Part shown: positions 1 to 10,644 of the stretch, piece after piece
How the letters are laid out: each line of letters starts with the position of its first letter
Position numbering within the stretch: the first letter of the stretch is position 1
Origin: Metellina segmentata
Taxonomy: Eukaryota > Arthropoda > Arachnida > Araneae > Tetragnathidae
Length of the DNA: 64,000 bases
Direction of reading: 5' to 3'
Assembly: GCA_947359465.1 (NCBI GenBank)
Contig: OX375878.1
Coordinates: forward strand, 93,773,377-93,837,376
Notes under the pieces: model-generated
What the model saw: the letters and a program-made list of their open reading frames with translations, nothing else
Database searches by the model: none
What the model was told of the DNA's origin: nothing
Made by a program: the position numbers and the translations under genes

Positions 1-293
1 TCCGATCTTTAAACTACACGGGCAAAAGGTTCGATCTTTAAACTACATGGGCAAAAGGTCCGATCTTTAAACTACACGGGCAAAAGGTCCGATCTTTAAA
101 CTACATGGGCAAAAGGTCCGATCTTTAAATTACATGGTCAAAATGTCCGATCTTTAAACTACATGTGCAAAAGGTTCGATCTTTAAACTACATGTGCAAA
201 AGGTCCTATCTTTAAACTACATGGTCAAAAGGTCCGATCTTTAAACTACATGGGGAAAAAGTCCGATCTTTAAACTACATGGTTAAAAGGTCC
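1..293. repeat. 29-bp tandem repeat, about 10 units
   Basis: Units read tccgatctttaaactac plus a short variable part (acgggcaaaagg, atgggcaaaagg, atgtgcaaaagg). The period is 29 bp with few substitutions and no indels. The array is cut by the window start, so its true length is unknown. The period is not a multiple of three and no coding role is suggested. Confidence 0.95.
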
Positions 294-410
294 AAGTGTT
301 AATATGTTTTTAAATATGTTTACAAAGTAAAAAATGCTGTATAATTCTGTGCTGTACTATAGTTAGTCGCGACCTTAAATCCTAGTGTAATTATTTGCTT
401 TCAAAAAATG

Positions 411-720
411 GGGCTGCGGTAGCCCAATTAGAAGAGGAATGGATTAGCAACCAGGAGGTTTCGAGTTCGAAGCTCGGTATATCCAGAGACCGTCTTGTAT
501 ACCGGGGCTGGTGCACATTAAATATGTCATGACCTCACGTTAGCGTGGTGTGGAAGTTTAGAGAGTGCGGTACCGGCTCAGGTGTTGTGCCCGTCAACTG
601 CGCGTGGTTCAAATGACGAAACGTTGTCCGTGGATCCTAACCTTGGGATTGATCCCGGACCGTCGCCAATAGCACGCTGTGTTGCTCCAGTGCGACGCTA
701 ATTAAAATATCTACCATTCA
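411..720 (+). repeat. SINE, type B head, near full length
   Basis: A tRNA-like head (gcggtagccc...ggattagcaacc, B-box-like gagttcgaagctc) runs into the shared central domain (gtggtgtggaagtttagag, ggctcaggtgttgt, cgtggttcaaa) and the 3' end gttgctccagtgcgacg, closing in a short TACC-type tail. The order matches the other B copies here. It is diverged and no target duplication was found. Confidence 0.8.
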
Positions 721-779
721 AAAAGTATTTCAAAAGAAATTCTGAAATAAAAGAGTTAGGTAATCTGTTGAAATTGTCG

Positions 780-1075
780 GGTCACATGAGCCCAGTTGGT
801 AGAGTTTCGGAATATAAACCGAAGAGTGTGTGTTGCGATTTCGAAAAACCTGATCTAACCAAAGAACGTAGTGTACAAGACGTCCAGGGCACGTTAAATC
901 TATCGTAGCTTCAAGTGTCCTCACAGCTCAGGTGTTGCTTCGTCATCTGACCGTGGTTCAAAATTACGAGATGTTGTCCTCGGATCTTTCTTTTAAGGGA
1001 CTGATCCCGGACCGTCGTCAATAGCCCATTGTGTTGCTCTAGTACGACGTTGACTAAAAAATTACCAATTACCAA
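780..1075 (+). repeat. SINE, B-like head with type A tail
   Basis: The 5' part (gagcccagttggtagag, aaccaaagaacg) resembles type B heads, whereas the 3' end (gctctagtacgacgtt then aattaccaattacc) is type A. Part of the central domain is missing, since the sequence jumps from tcctcac to agctcaggtgttgc. It is therefore a mosaic copy with an internal deletion. Confidence 0.7.
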
Positions 1076-1077
1076 TC

Positions 1078-1276
1078 AAGTGTCCTCACTTAGGCGAGGT
1101 GCAGAAATTTGGAGATTGGGGTGTCAACTCGGGCGTTGATCGCGTTATGCCTGTGGTTCCAAGATATGAGGTGTTGTCCTGGGATATTTGTCCTCACGAC
1201 TGATACCGGACAGTCTCCAGTTGTCCGCTGTCTTGCTCCATTACGAAGTGAATTCACCTACCAAATAATTGCGACC
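1078..1276 (+). repeat. SINE, headless type B fragment
   Basis: It starts inside the central domain (agtgtcctcac) and runs to the 3' end with cacctaccaa. It is strongly diverged and directly follows the previous copy in the same direction. The open frame over it is not a gene. Confidence 0.65.
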
Positions 1277-2095
1277 CAATTCGTCCAGTTCAAAATTTCG
1301 TGCAGAAATTCTGCTTTCCTAATCGCACCTCCTACAAAGAAGCAAAGAGAAAGCTTGGAATCCGCATCCTAGATCAATGTTGATTTGGATTCGACTGATT
1401 AGAAAGTACCCATCAGATTTAACATTTCTAGGTCAAGCATGCCTCAGCGGTGGTATATTTGGGTTTTTGGAAAAAGCGACGAGCGAGAATACAAAAGGTT
1501 TTCAAAAAGCAATTGAGGGAGAGGTATTCTAAACGTGGTTAACAAGGCGTGAAGAAAGTTCTCGCTGAATTCTATTGGTCTTGAGTGTTTTTCGGTGATA
1601 CTATTTGTAAGGCTTTTGAAATGGGATCATGTGTTCAGTTTACAACACGCGACCTTATATCACAAAATAGTACCGAAACCTTGTTACAATACGTGAATTA
1701 TGGCTTCACTTTTCTAATGTAGTAAACACGTTATTTTATTCCTAAGTTTAAAGAAATGTGATAACTTCTGAGGCTATCACTGCAAGTGCGGCCTAACCCA
1801 ATAACATACCCCATGGAGATAAACGCGATTTTCTCTGCATCTTTTACATTTTTTTTAATTATCCGAAAAATGATATGGGACTCAGTAATTCAGTAATCAA
1901 CGATAGGTTATTTTCTACGTTTAGAAGGCTAGAACCTGCACACTTCAAACATAAGAATACAAGGTAATTAAATTGTATAGATTTTGCGGGTTGGGTCACT
2001 TTTGCTCGGATAGCCTCATTTTACGTTATGCCCATAAGAAGCAAATCTGACTATTTAGACTTTAAAGAAAGCTTTCATTGGATTTCCCATTTGGC
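1277..2095. other. No gene recognised; AT-rich spacer
   Basis: I see no repeat structure, RNA gene or convincing coding frame here. Confidence 0.5.
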
Positions 2096-2382
2096 TAATA
2101 TGACAGGCCTCGAAATAGATTTTTAAATACATGTGCACCTAAGTTTTTAAATTGGGTGCACAAGTTATATTTTAGGTGCGCATTTTGTAATATAAACTAC
2201 TTTATTAGTTGGGTATGTTTAGATAGGTTAGTAGTAGTTGTAAATAAAAATATTTGAAATCTAAATTCTCCCTTCTCCAGCGCACGGCTGTCACTGCGTG
2301 CACCTAGAGGAAAAAAAATAAGGTGCACAATTTTATTTTCATGTGCACAGTGCACCCGGGTATTTCAAGCCCTGTAATATGG
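2096..2382. mobile_element. hAT-type MITE with 8-bp target duplication
   Basis: The element occupies 2104-2374 (271 bp). The left end caggcctcgaaatag and the reverse complement of the right end (cagggcttgaaatac) are imperfect inverted repeats. They are flanked by TAATATGA (2096-2103) and TAATATGG (2375-2382). An 8-bp duplication and CAGGG-type termini fit the hAT superfamily. Subterminal gtgcac motifs recur on both sides (gtgcacctaag, gggtgcacaag, ggtgcacaatt). It has no coding capacity and depends on an unseen transposase. Confidence 0.85.
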
Positions 2383-3209
2383 TAGAAATACTAAATTGTT
2401 TAAGGGGGTCCGAGGCACATTGAATTTTTTTTTTATTAATTAATTTAGAATTTTGAATTTTTTTTGTACTGATTACCCATCTAACTAATAAGAAAAATCA
2501 CAACACAAAATTTTTCCAAAAGTTTTAAAAAAATTTGTAATTAAAATTTTTTGAAAAAAAGAGGGCTCATTTTAAATTGCTAAAACTCAAAATATTCTTG
2601 ACCAATTTTCAAAATTCTTGCAGTAGATTATTCAGAAATTTATAAACTTTAATTCTAATACAGCAATTAAAAAAAATATTAATTTAATAAAAAATATTTG
2701 AATGACAATTTTTGAAAATTTTAAGGTACTTTTTTTTTTAAAGTCATATTTTTGAAAGTAAATATTTGTTTCAAATTTGCTGAATCAAAATTAAAGTATA
2801 ATGTTTGAAAAAGATATATTCCAAATTTCAACCCTTAAATAAACTTTATCGGTTTTCCACTTATAGCAATTTGAATACAGGAAATCTTGAAAAAATGTAT
2901 CATGGAGAAAACGCATTTAAAGTTTTAAAGACAGACGTTGTTGCCATGACAACAACTGTCAAGAGTGTTAGATTTTCAAAACAACGCACCACAAAAATTA
3001 TTATATCTCAAGTTCTAATTAAGATAAAAACATGATTTAGACTTCATTTTAAGCAGAAAAACACAGATAATTTCTTAAAATAATAAAAAAAATTCGAAAA
3101 CTTGACGATTTTTGTGTCTTGGACCACTTTAAGGGTGAATACGTAGTATCAGCACATGAAGTATTTTGTGGTCGGTATCTGTCTACTAATTAATTTTCGT
3201 GTAGCAAAT
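2383..3209. other. No gene recognised; very AT-rich
   Basis: The stretch is rich in A and T homopolymers. The short open frame at 2805-3035 has low-complexity composition and no recognisable domain. No structure was seen. Confidence 0.5.
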
Positions 3210-3356
3210 AATGCACACTCTCGAAACTTCCCCACCACGTCCAACCTGAGGACATTTGAGGCCACCACAGAATTAACGTGCACCAACCCTTCTTTTACAA
3301 GACGGTCTTGGGTTGGATTTAAACTCGCAACCCTCCGATTGTTGGTCCGACGCCGA
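3210..3356 (-). repeat. SINE fragment, type B head
   Basis: Read on the minus strand it has the B head (ggttgcgagtttaaatcc, with 'caagaccgtc' downstream) and the start of the central domain ending in gtttcgagag. The 3' half is absent. The overlapping open frames on both strands are by-products of this repeat. Confidence 0.75.
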
Positions 3357-4302
3357 GCAGGACGACGACGATAACGAAATTCCATTTGCAAAATTCAAAA
3401 ATCTTAAACCGAGAAAGATCGACTCAGCAGAACAGATCACTTCTCCACACATATCTTTTTCTCATCCACTCCAAGTCAGCTTGTAAGAGATCTCCCTTTC
3501 ATCCACTCCTCGGAGGAAACTGCTTTTTGCATCATTTGGATCGGATGAACGAAAGACTTCAGGATTGTCCTGACAACTCCTCCCAGCTCTAACGACAAAA
3601 AAACACAATGCAGCGTAAAAAAGTCGAACGTTTTCCAAACGTGACAAAGGGGGGGAATCGAAAGACGCGATACTCGAAAATTTCGAAACGCTTCCGAATC
3701 TTCCAGGAAGAAAGAGGGACCTCTTATTTTTTGCATGGATCCCGAATGGCAAATATAAAATGGCAAATGCTGTTCTAAGTGCCACTTGGTGATTCGAATG
3801 GACCGATGCACATGGGGGAGAGTGCTCCGGGGGAGGAAACTGTCAAAACGAGGAACTCTTAAACTACACTCAGGTGTTCGTTAGGAAGATGGAATGGAGT
3901 GGCAAAAAAGTGTTTTGGGGGAGTATTTTAATTCTTGGATTTCTCGTTCGTGATGTGACATAAATGCTGAGGATGTCAAATGCAGGGGATCGTGTATGGA
4001 ATAATGTCTCGCCTTTATATGCTGATTAAGTGAAAAAATGGCTCATTTTTTAACCAGGGGACATGCGGAGGAACTAGGAAGCTTTCGTGGCAAGAAGAAT
4101 TGCATATTTGGTGCAAGTACGGGAAAACGTTTAGTATTCAAGTATGCAATGTGTTTGAGTATGCAAAGAGCTTCGCATTCAAAACTATTCTAAGATCAGG
4201 ATGTGGAGGCGGTTATTTTCATAAATGCCACAGAACTGTTTTATAGTGTGCGCGCTTACTAAAATAGTTGAGTTAATAAAATCCTTCGCTTTAAAAATCG
4301 TC
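3357..4302. other. No gene recognised
   Basis: Frames of 107 and 111 residues overlap on the minus strand at 3462-3811. Neither shows a domain I recognise. The area is less AT-rich than its flanks, so an exon or UTR cannot be excluded. Confidence 0.4.
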
Positions 4303-4665
4303 GTCAACCTGTCAGGTGGTTACGGTGTTAGCTTCTAGATCGGAAGGTTCCTGATTGGTTGTATTCCTGTTCCAGGATTCCATGCCAGGATTCCTGAAGG
4401 TTCCTGGCATGGCTATTTGTAAGTCTATGGCATGGAGGCGGCTGTTGCACCTTAAATCTGTCGTGGCCGAAAGTACTCACATTGGGTTGGTGTGGAAGTT
4501 TGAAGAGTGGAGTGCCAGCTCAGGTGTTGCTTCGTCATCTGACCGTGGTTCAAAATGACCAGTTGTTGTCCTCGGATCTCTCACTTAAGGGACTGATCAC
4601 GGACCGTCGTCAATAGCCCGTTGTGTTGCTCTAGTACGACGTTAACTAAAATTACCATTACCACA
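4303..4665 (+). repeat. SINE, type A, full length with small head duplication
   Basis: The A head (caggtggttacggtgttagc, tagatcggaaggttcctg) is followed by a local duplication of attccatgccaggattcctg-like sequence that breaks the B box. The central domain and type A 3' end (gctctagtacgacgttaac) follow, ending in the accattacc tail. Confidence 0.85.
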
Positions 4666-4753
4666 TAATTTATCCATAATTCAATTTGTAGTAACGTAAA
4701 ATTCAAAGAAATTTATCTTTACTGCACAGAATTCTACCTAAAACCATCGTGAA

Positions 4754-4985
4754 CAAAGGGAGACATTGCATGTTAAATCTGTCGTGGACTTAAATGTTCT
4801 CACGTTGAAATGGAGTGGAAGTTTGAAGAGAGCGATGCCATGCTCAGGGGTGACCTCGTCATCTGACCGTGGTTCAAAATTACGTGGTGTTGTCCACGGA
4901 TCTTTCCCTTAGAGGATTGATCCCGGACCGTCGTTAATACCCCGTTGTGTTGCTCTAGTACGACGTTAATTTAAAAAAAATGACC
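4754..4985 (+). repeat. SINE, truncated head, type A-like tail
   Basis: It starts near the junction after the head (gacattgcatgttaaatctg) and continues through the central domain to gctctagtacgacgtt. The 5' wording (gttaaatctg) is B-like and the 3' wording is A-like, so this is a second mosaic. Confidence 0.75.
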
Positions 4986-5009
4986 TTACCTTTCTGTAAT
5001 CTAATTTAC

Positions 5010-5342
5010 TTGTAGGTAGTTAATTAACATCGCTCTGAAGCATTATAACGAGCTATTGGTGACGTTACGGGATTAATCTCTCAGTGAAACTCCAAGGATA
5101 GCACTTCGTAGTTTTGAAGCACGGTCAGATGCCGAGTACACCTGAACTGGCATACCACTCTCCAAACTTCCACTCTACTCCACCGTGAGTCAAACGACTC
5201 AAAGTGGAGTAGCGTGCAGATTTAACATGACCCCCGAAGATTTAACATGCACCAGCCCCCATGTTCACGCCGGTGGACTGAGTTTCGAACTCGCAATCCT
5301 CCAGTTGCCAATCCGCTGCTCTTCCAACTTAGCTGGTCCCTC
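5010..5342 (-). repeat. SINE, type B, near full length
   Basis: On the minus strand: B head (agctaagttggaagagcag, tggcaactggaggattgcga), then the central domain and a tail ending in taactacctac. A duplicated stretch sits near 5180-5245. The open frame at 5185-5445 lies in this copy and is not a gene. Confidence 0.85.
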
Positions 5343-6831
5343 TAATTTACGGGAACGGATTCAAATCAATACAAAATATTATTACAAGTATCCTATCAGC
5401 AAATTAAATCCGCTGCTCATTGCAATTATAATGACATATTGTTAGTTTTCAACTGAGCAAAAAGTATCAAGGTTAAAGACATACTCTTCATTTATTGAAA
5501 TTCCGATGACTGTTCGGGAACGTCGCGGTATGCCTACTTATGATGAGACATCGACAGCAAAACATCGATGTTCAAAATTAAAATATCGACGTTGATAATA
5601 CATTGCCCAAAAAACATCGATGTTCAAAATTAAAACATCGTTATGTTGATAATACATTACCCAAAAAACATCGATGTTTTGAAATATCGATGTTCAAAAT
5701 TAAAACATCGATGTTGATAATACATTGCCCAAAAAATATCGATGTTTTTAAGCATCAACTTATTAAAAAAATTTTTTCCCGTTTCTTAAAACTGGTTTAG
5801 CAACTTCAGACATTAATGTTCGTCGGGAGGGTTGGAGATTTAATTTGTCATTTGCTTTGTTTATTAATTAATTACCAAGACTTTTTTTTAACTGTCAAAA
5901 CAATTACTAAGAACAATTAACAAATCGTTTTTTTTTTTTTCCCCAAATTGAATAATATAAAAGAAAATAATATTCATAAAAATTTGACATAGGTACTAAT
6001 AACTATAAGTATAATTAGGTAGGTACATAGCAATAATTATTGTTAGTTATTATTAATTATTTATCAAATTATGGGGGAGGAAACAGAAAAAACTTTTTTT
6101 TACTGTAAATAAAAAATATTGGGGCCTATAATTATTATAAGCCCCAATATTTGTTATTCACAGTTTGAAAAAATGTTTGTTAACTTTCTCCACTCTAAGG
6201 CGACTTCTTTTTTCACTAACTATCCCACCACTTCGGAAAGAGTACTTACTGATGTGACAGCTGTCGCCATCACTGACAAATAATTAGTTGCACGGTTATT
6301 TTTGTTAATTTTTACTATGGTGCTTTTTTCATTCAAAAGTAAAACATCGAGAACTTAAAAACATCGACAATGTTAAAACATCGATATTAAACAAACATCG
6401 GCTCCAATAAATCGATGGTAAATACATTAATGTTTTTATGAGGCATCGATGTTTTGAAAACATCGATTTATTGGATCCGATGTTTGTTTAACATCGATGT
6501 TTTTACATTGTCGGTGTTTTTACGTTGTCGATGTTTTATTTTTGAATACAAAAAGTGCCATTTGAAAAATTTAAAAAACAACCGTGCAACTAAATAGTTG
6601 TCACTGATGGAGACATCCGTCCCATAAGAAAGAGGTTTTTCCCTAACTGATGGGACAGTTAATGAAAAAAGGAGTCAGTTTAAGGGGGAGAAAGTTAACA
6701 AACTTCTTACAAACTGTAAATAACAATATTGGGGCATATAATGATTATAGGCTCCAATATTTTTTATGCGCAGGACATAATAAATAAGTTTGTTCCCCCT
6801 AAAGTTGATAAATAATTAATAACTAACAATA

Positions 6832-8334
6832 CAGGGTGGTCCCGAATTCATGGTACAAACTTTAATGGTAGGTACAGGACATTGTAACAATGATTTATTG
6901 CATAGGAATGTATAGTCGCAAGTGACGCGGTGAGGCGAAAACAGGGGAAATAAAAGGAAAGAGAAATGGAGTGATCGGTTGGTATCATTGCCGGTAGAGG
7001 GCAGTAGATGTCTAGCCGCTGTTGAACATGATGCATCGCAGTAGGGAAAAGCGCCATTCACAATTGTGCTGCCGTAGACGATGGGTGACTTTACGTATGC
7101 AGAAAAAGCAGACATGCATTACATGTACGGCCGTGCAAATGGTAACGGCAGAGCTGCGTTACGAATGTATCGCGCGGAGTATCCTGATCGACGAATGCCG
7201 GATCATAGAATTTTTCAACGGTTACATCGTCAACTTTGTGAAACAGGTGCGTTCGACGTCAACAGACATGGCGCTGGTCGAGTAAGAGCTGTACGCACTC
7301 CAAGGCTGGAAGAAAGCATCTTGAACATTGTGGCTGATAGACCCGAGTCAAGCACAAGAACTGTTGCGCGTGACGTAGGTGTGAGTCATCAGACTGTATG
7401 CAGAGTGTTAAACGAAAATCGCTTACACCCCTTCCATTTTCAGAAAGTACAAGCATTGAATCCGGCAGATTATCCTCGCCGCGTGAACTTCTGCCTGTGG
7501 GTGATGCAGCAATGTGCGTTGCAGCCGGATTTCGTAGATTATGTGCTATTTACAGATGAAGCGACATTTTCACGCGAGGGTGTCTTTAATGCGCACAATT
7601 CCCATGTGTGGGCAACCGATAATCCACATGCAACGCGTCGACATGCGTTTCAACAACGTTTCAGTATTAATGTGTGGGCTGGTATTGTGAACGACTTTTT
7701 GATTGGCCCATACTTACTACCCACGCGGCTCACTGGCGGAAGCTATCTTATTTTTCTGAAAGAAGTGTTACCACAACTGCTGCATGATGTTCCGATCGCC
7801 ATTCGTAACCGCATGTGGTTTCAGCACGATGGGGCGCCAGCACACTTCAGCATTGATGTACGGAATTACCTGAATGCCACGTTTGGTACTCGATGGATTG
7901 GGCGTGGTGGACCAGTCCCTTGGCCACCCCGATCTCCCGATTTATCGAGCCTCGATTACTTTTTATGGGGACATCTAAAGCATCTTGTTTATGAGACTCC
8001 AGTTGACTCAGATGAGGATCTCGTCGCTCGCTTATCTGTAGCTGCTGCAGGTGTGCGTGAAATACCAGGCATCTTTGAACGTGTACGCCAATCGCTCCAC
8101 CGACGCTGTCAAGCATGTATCGATACTGGTGGACGCAATTTTGAACAATTACTGTAAACATGACACTTGTCAACAACGCTTTCAATAAAATCTTTGTTTT
8201 TCCTTTCGGCCGTTATTTCCCCTGTTTTCGCCTCACCGCGTCACTTGCGACTATACATTCCTATACAATAAATCATTGTTACAATGTCCTGTACCTACCA
8301 TTAAAGTTTGTACCATGAATTCGGGACCACCCTG
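6832..8334 (+). mobile_element. Complete DD41D mariner-type element
   Basis: It is 1,503 bp, bounded by the TA target duplication (6830-6831 and 8335-8336). The 122-bp terminal inverted repeats, 6832-6953 and 8213-8334, begin cagggtggtcccgaattcat. I found one mismatch between them (gcatagg versus gtatagg). The coding region lies between the repeats and an AATAAA signal follows its stop (8184-8189). It sits inside one arm of the hAT foldback, so it arrived later. Nearly identical ends and an unbroken frame point to a recent insertion. Confidence 0.95.
7081..8157 (+). CDS. mariner-superfamily transposase, DD41D, intact
   Basis: A 358-residue transposase that should cut and paste its own element in the nucleus. 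Residues 1-60 form the first helix-turn-helix region (family often labelled DUF4817). Residues 72-125 form a second one (RTVARDVGVSHQTVCRVL). The DDE domain follows: D159 in LFTDEATF, D250 in QHDGAPAH and D292 in SPDLSSLDYFLWG. D250 to D292 leaves 41 residues, against 34 in classic mariners. All three acidic residues are present and there is no internal stop. The ATG at 7081 gives the expected N-terminus (MGDFTYAEKADM) and lies 127 bp inside the left inverted repeat. Other frames over it are shadows. Function in this genome is inferred. Confidence 0.95.
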   Translation: MGDFTYAEKADMHYMYGRANGNGRAALRMYRAEYPDRRMPDHRIFQRLHRQLCETGAFDVNRHGAGRVRAVRTPRLEESILNIVADRPESSTRTVARDVGVSHQTVCRVLNENRLHPFHFQKVQALNPADYPRRVNFCLWVMQQCALQPDFVDYVLFTDEATFSREGVFNAHNSHVWATDNPHATRRHAFQQRFSINVWAGIVNDFLIGPYLLPTRLTGGSYLIFLKEVLPQLLHDVPIAIRNRMWFQHDGAPAHFSIDVRNYLNATFGTRWIGRGGPVPWPPRSPDLSSLDYFLWGHLKHLVYETPVDSDEDLVARLSVAAAGVREIPGIFERVRQSLHRRCQACIDTGGRNFEQLL

Positions 8335-8715
8335 TATAGTTAGCAGTACCTATTTCAGATTGCTGTAAATATTATTTTCTTTTGTATTATATATATATTC
8401 AATTTGGAAACAAAATATTTGTTAACTGTTCTTATTAATTTTTTGACTTTGTTTTGAAAGTTAAAAAAAACATTTTATAGTTATAAATTAATAAACACGG
8501 CAACTGACAAATCAAATCTTTCGTCCTTTTCCCAGGGCTAACTTTAATGTTAGAGGTTATTAACCAATTTTAAAAAATGGGAAAAAAGTGAAAATACATC
8601 GATGTTTAAAAATATCGATTGTTTTTGGGCGATGTATTATTAACATTGATGGTTTAATATTGACGTTTTCAAACATCGATGTTTTGTTGTCGATATCGTA
8701 TCCCTAATGCCTACT

Positions 8716-9075
8716 GCGGTAGCAATCTGCGAGTTGTAGGTGGTAAAGGTTGGTGACAGTTAAATCTGTTGTGGCCCCAAACTTAAATAAAATTTGGGAA
8801 ACGAGCGTGTTAAGGAAAAAGCTTCAACAAGCCACAGTAAATTACTTATTCCATTGTTGTGCACTCTTAAGTATTCTACCAGTTTTATATATACCCAATT
8901 CCAATGATAAATGCGCGATAAAGATTGAAGGACAAGGAATTCACAGGAATATTCACCAGCGTCCTATTTTAGGTTTTGTGAACCCCATATAATGAACTCT
9001 CTTTAACAGGATAGATAACAAGGTAAACAAAAAAATCATCTGAAATTATGCAATTCTCTGGGATGTTTCATTAGC
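8716..9075. other. No gene recognised
   Basis: There is a short open frame of 80 residues at 8750-8992 without recognisable features. Its first part (gttaaatctgttgtggcccc) resembles a scrap of SINE central sequence. Nothing else was seen. Confidence 0.4.
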
Positions 9076-9250
9076 CTGAAGTAAAAGTTTGGAGCTAGGT
9101 GCCATATCTCTAGCGCAGACCTCGACATCTGACCTGTTTAAAATGCCGAGGTAGTCCTCGAATCTTTCCCTTCGAAACTGATCCCGAACCGTCGCCAGTA
9201 GTCCGATCTATTGATCCAATGTGACATTAATTCAACTATCTTCCTATCCA
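9076..9250 (+). repeat. SINE, headless type B fragment
   Basis: The central domain (aagtttggag, gacctcgacatctgacc) and the 3' end (ccgtcgccagtag, ttaattcaactatc) are recognisable but diverged. The tail ends in ttcctatcc. Confidence 0.7.
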
Positions 9251-9251
9251 T

Positions 9252-9682
9252 CATACGGAATTCTGAAAAAGCAATTCACGTTTTCCCTCTAAAAAGGTCA
9301 ACGAGTTTCTGTACGTGTTCAGATATCACGAACACAAGTGATAGAGGTAGGTAGGTATTTCATTTAACGTTGCACTGGAGCAACACAACGGGCTATTGGC
9401 GACTGTCCGGGATTCATCTCCGAAGGAGAATACAACACCAGATAATTTTGAACCACTGCCAGATGACGAGGTCACATCTTTCCAAAGTGAGGAGATATGA
9501 GGCCACGGCAGATTTAACATGCACTAGCCCCCTTTGTAACAGTCTTTGGTTGCTAGCCCGTGACTCTACCAATCCCTTCCATCAGTCGGAATTCTGAAAA
9601 GCCATTCACGTTTTCCCTCTAAAAAGGTCAACGCGTTTCGGCAAATGATCTGTACGCATTCTGATATCACAAACCCAAACAT
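9252..9682. repeat. Direct duplication flanking a SINE copy
   Basis: About 80 bp starting cggaattctgaaaa and containing cacgttttccctctaaaaag occurs at about 9252-9342 and again at 9588-9682. Between them lies a type B SINE in minus orientation (9345-9560) with tail gtaggtaggtattt at its left and an internal deletion. The repeat is far longer than a normal SINE target duplication, so it is more likely a local tandem duplication that the SINE entered or helped create. Confidence 0.7.
9345..9560 (-). repeat. SINE, type B with internal deletion
   Basis: On the plus strand it begins with the tail gtaggtaggtatttcattta, then gcactggagcaacacaacgg and the central domain. It skips part of that domain and ends in head sequence (gtctttggttgctagccc). 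Confidence 0.8.
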
Positions 9683-10117
9683 ATATTCGTACGTTAGTCT
9701 CTTCTGTTAAACAAACTACCGCGAACGCACGCTACATGAAAAGTTATCTTCATTGGTGACCTGCAGCCGAAATACCACGAAAAGCGGCTTTATGAAATGA
9801 CAAGTGCGACGTAATGAATGTCGGAATTCACTGCTATGCTGTTATGACGGCGTGAAAGCAAGCGGTCCACACTTTCATCGCTGCGAACTTTTCGTTATGC
9901 GGTGGCGCTAAACCAAACACACCTGGGTTGCTGGTCAAACACCGAAGAACCTGGAAACACTCCTCATAGACTGGCATTCAGGAGAAACACTCGGAAAGGC
10001 GATGACGCCTGTGACACATGAAGTGGTTCAAGCAAATTGGGTCGTGTATAGAATTAAAACTTTGTAGCTGAAGAGTGGACGAGTGGAGGTAGATGACATG
10101 TCAGGTATGGTGGTAGT
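9683..10117. other. No gene recognised
   Basis: Mixed-composition sequence with no open frame of note and no repeat structure that I can see. Confidence 0.4.
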
Positions 10118-10285
10118 ATGTTATTTTTAATTAACTTCGCGCTGGAGAGTAGCACAACTGGCCTTTGGCGGCGGTTCGGAATCCATACCATCCGAGGACA
10201 TCATGTAATTTTGAACCACGGTCAGATGAAGAGGCAACATCTGACCTGGCACTCCACTCTCCAAACTTCCACACCACTCCGAAAA
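10118..10285 (-). repeat. SINE, headless type B fragment
   Basis: It runs from tttttaattaacttcgcgct (3' end) to the central domain cactctccaaacttccacac. The head is missing. Confidence 0.75.
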
Positions 10286-10390
10286 TAACAGAGGTCGACG
10301 ATGTTGTAAAGGCTATGCGTAAGATTAGGAATTACGTGAGGTTTTGATGAGACCAATTCCTATGTCTGTAATCTGGGCCCCTGTGATGAT

Positions 10391-10552
10391 ATAACCACTA
10401 GGGTAATTGGTAATTTTTTGTTAACGTCGTACTAGAGCAACACAACGGGCTATTGACGACGGTCCGGGATCAGTCCCTTAAGGGAAAGATCCGAAGACAA
10501 CACCTCGTAATTTTGGACCACGGTCAGATGACGAAGCAAATAACCACTAGGG
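10391..10552 (-). repeat. SINE, 5'-truncated type A, with target duplication
   Basis: The insert at 10404-10539 is flanked by a perfect 13-bp duplication, ATAACCACTAGGG (10391-10403 and 10540-10552). It contains the tail (taattggtaatttt), the type A 3' end (gtcgtactagagcaacac) and stops in the central domain. The duplication shows that it inserted in this truncated state, as expected for target-primed reverse transcription by LINE machinery. That mechanism is known for SINEs; the partner LINE is not in the window. Confidence 0.92.
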
Positions 10553-10558
10553 AGACCG

Positions 10559-10559
10559 C

Positions 10560-10643
<84 letters not shown>
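10559..10643. repeat. (TA)n microsatellite
   Basis: About 40 uninterrupted TA units. It directly abuts the TA-targeting Tc1 derivative on its right and may have been its landing site. The IYIYIY frame read through it is an artefact. Confidence 0.97.

Positions 10644-10644
<1 letters not shown>

Larger units (their letters stand above)
5531..8715. mobile_element. hAT-like foldback element, split by a mariner
   Basis: The 8-bp target duplication TGCCTACT lies at 5531-5538 and 8708-8715. The element itself is 5539-8707, of which 1,505 bp are the inserted mariner and its TA duplication. The right terminus read inward is ttagggatacgatatcgac and the left is tatgatgagacatcgac. The rest folds back on itself around 6415-6460: the left arm 5539-6414 matches the inverse of the right arm, including ttagttgcacggtt and the ggggcctataattattataa hairpins. 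Both arms are studded with aacatcgatg(tt) motifs. An 8-bp duplication and TAGGG end suggest hAT. No transposase is present, so it was moved in trans. Confidence 0.85.

Noticed and set aside
1..293. CRISPR array
   Set aside because: Units are contiguous with no unique spacers, and the genome is eukaryotic in character.
5603..5800. Small KKHRCF-repeat peptide
   Set aside because: Translation of the CATCGATG repeats of the foldback arm.
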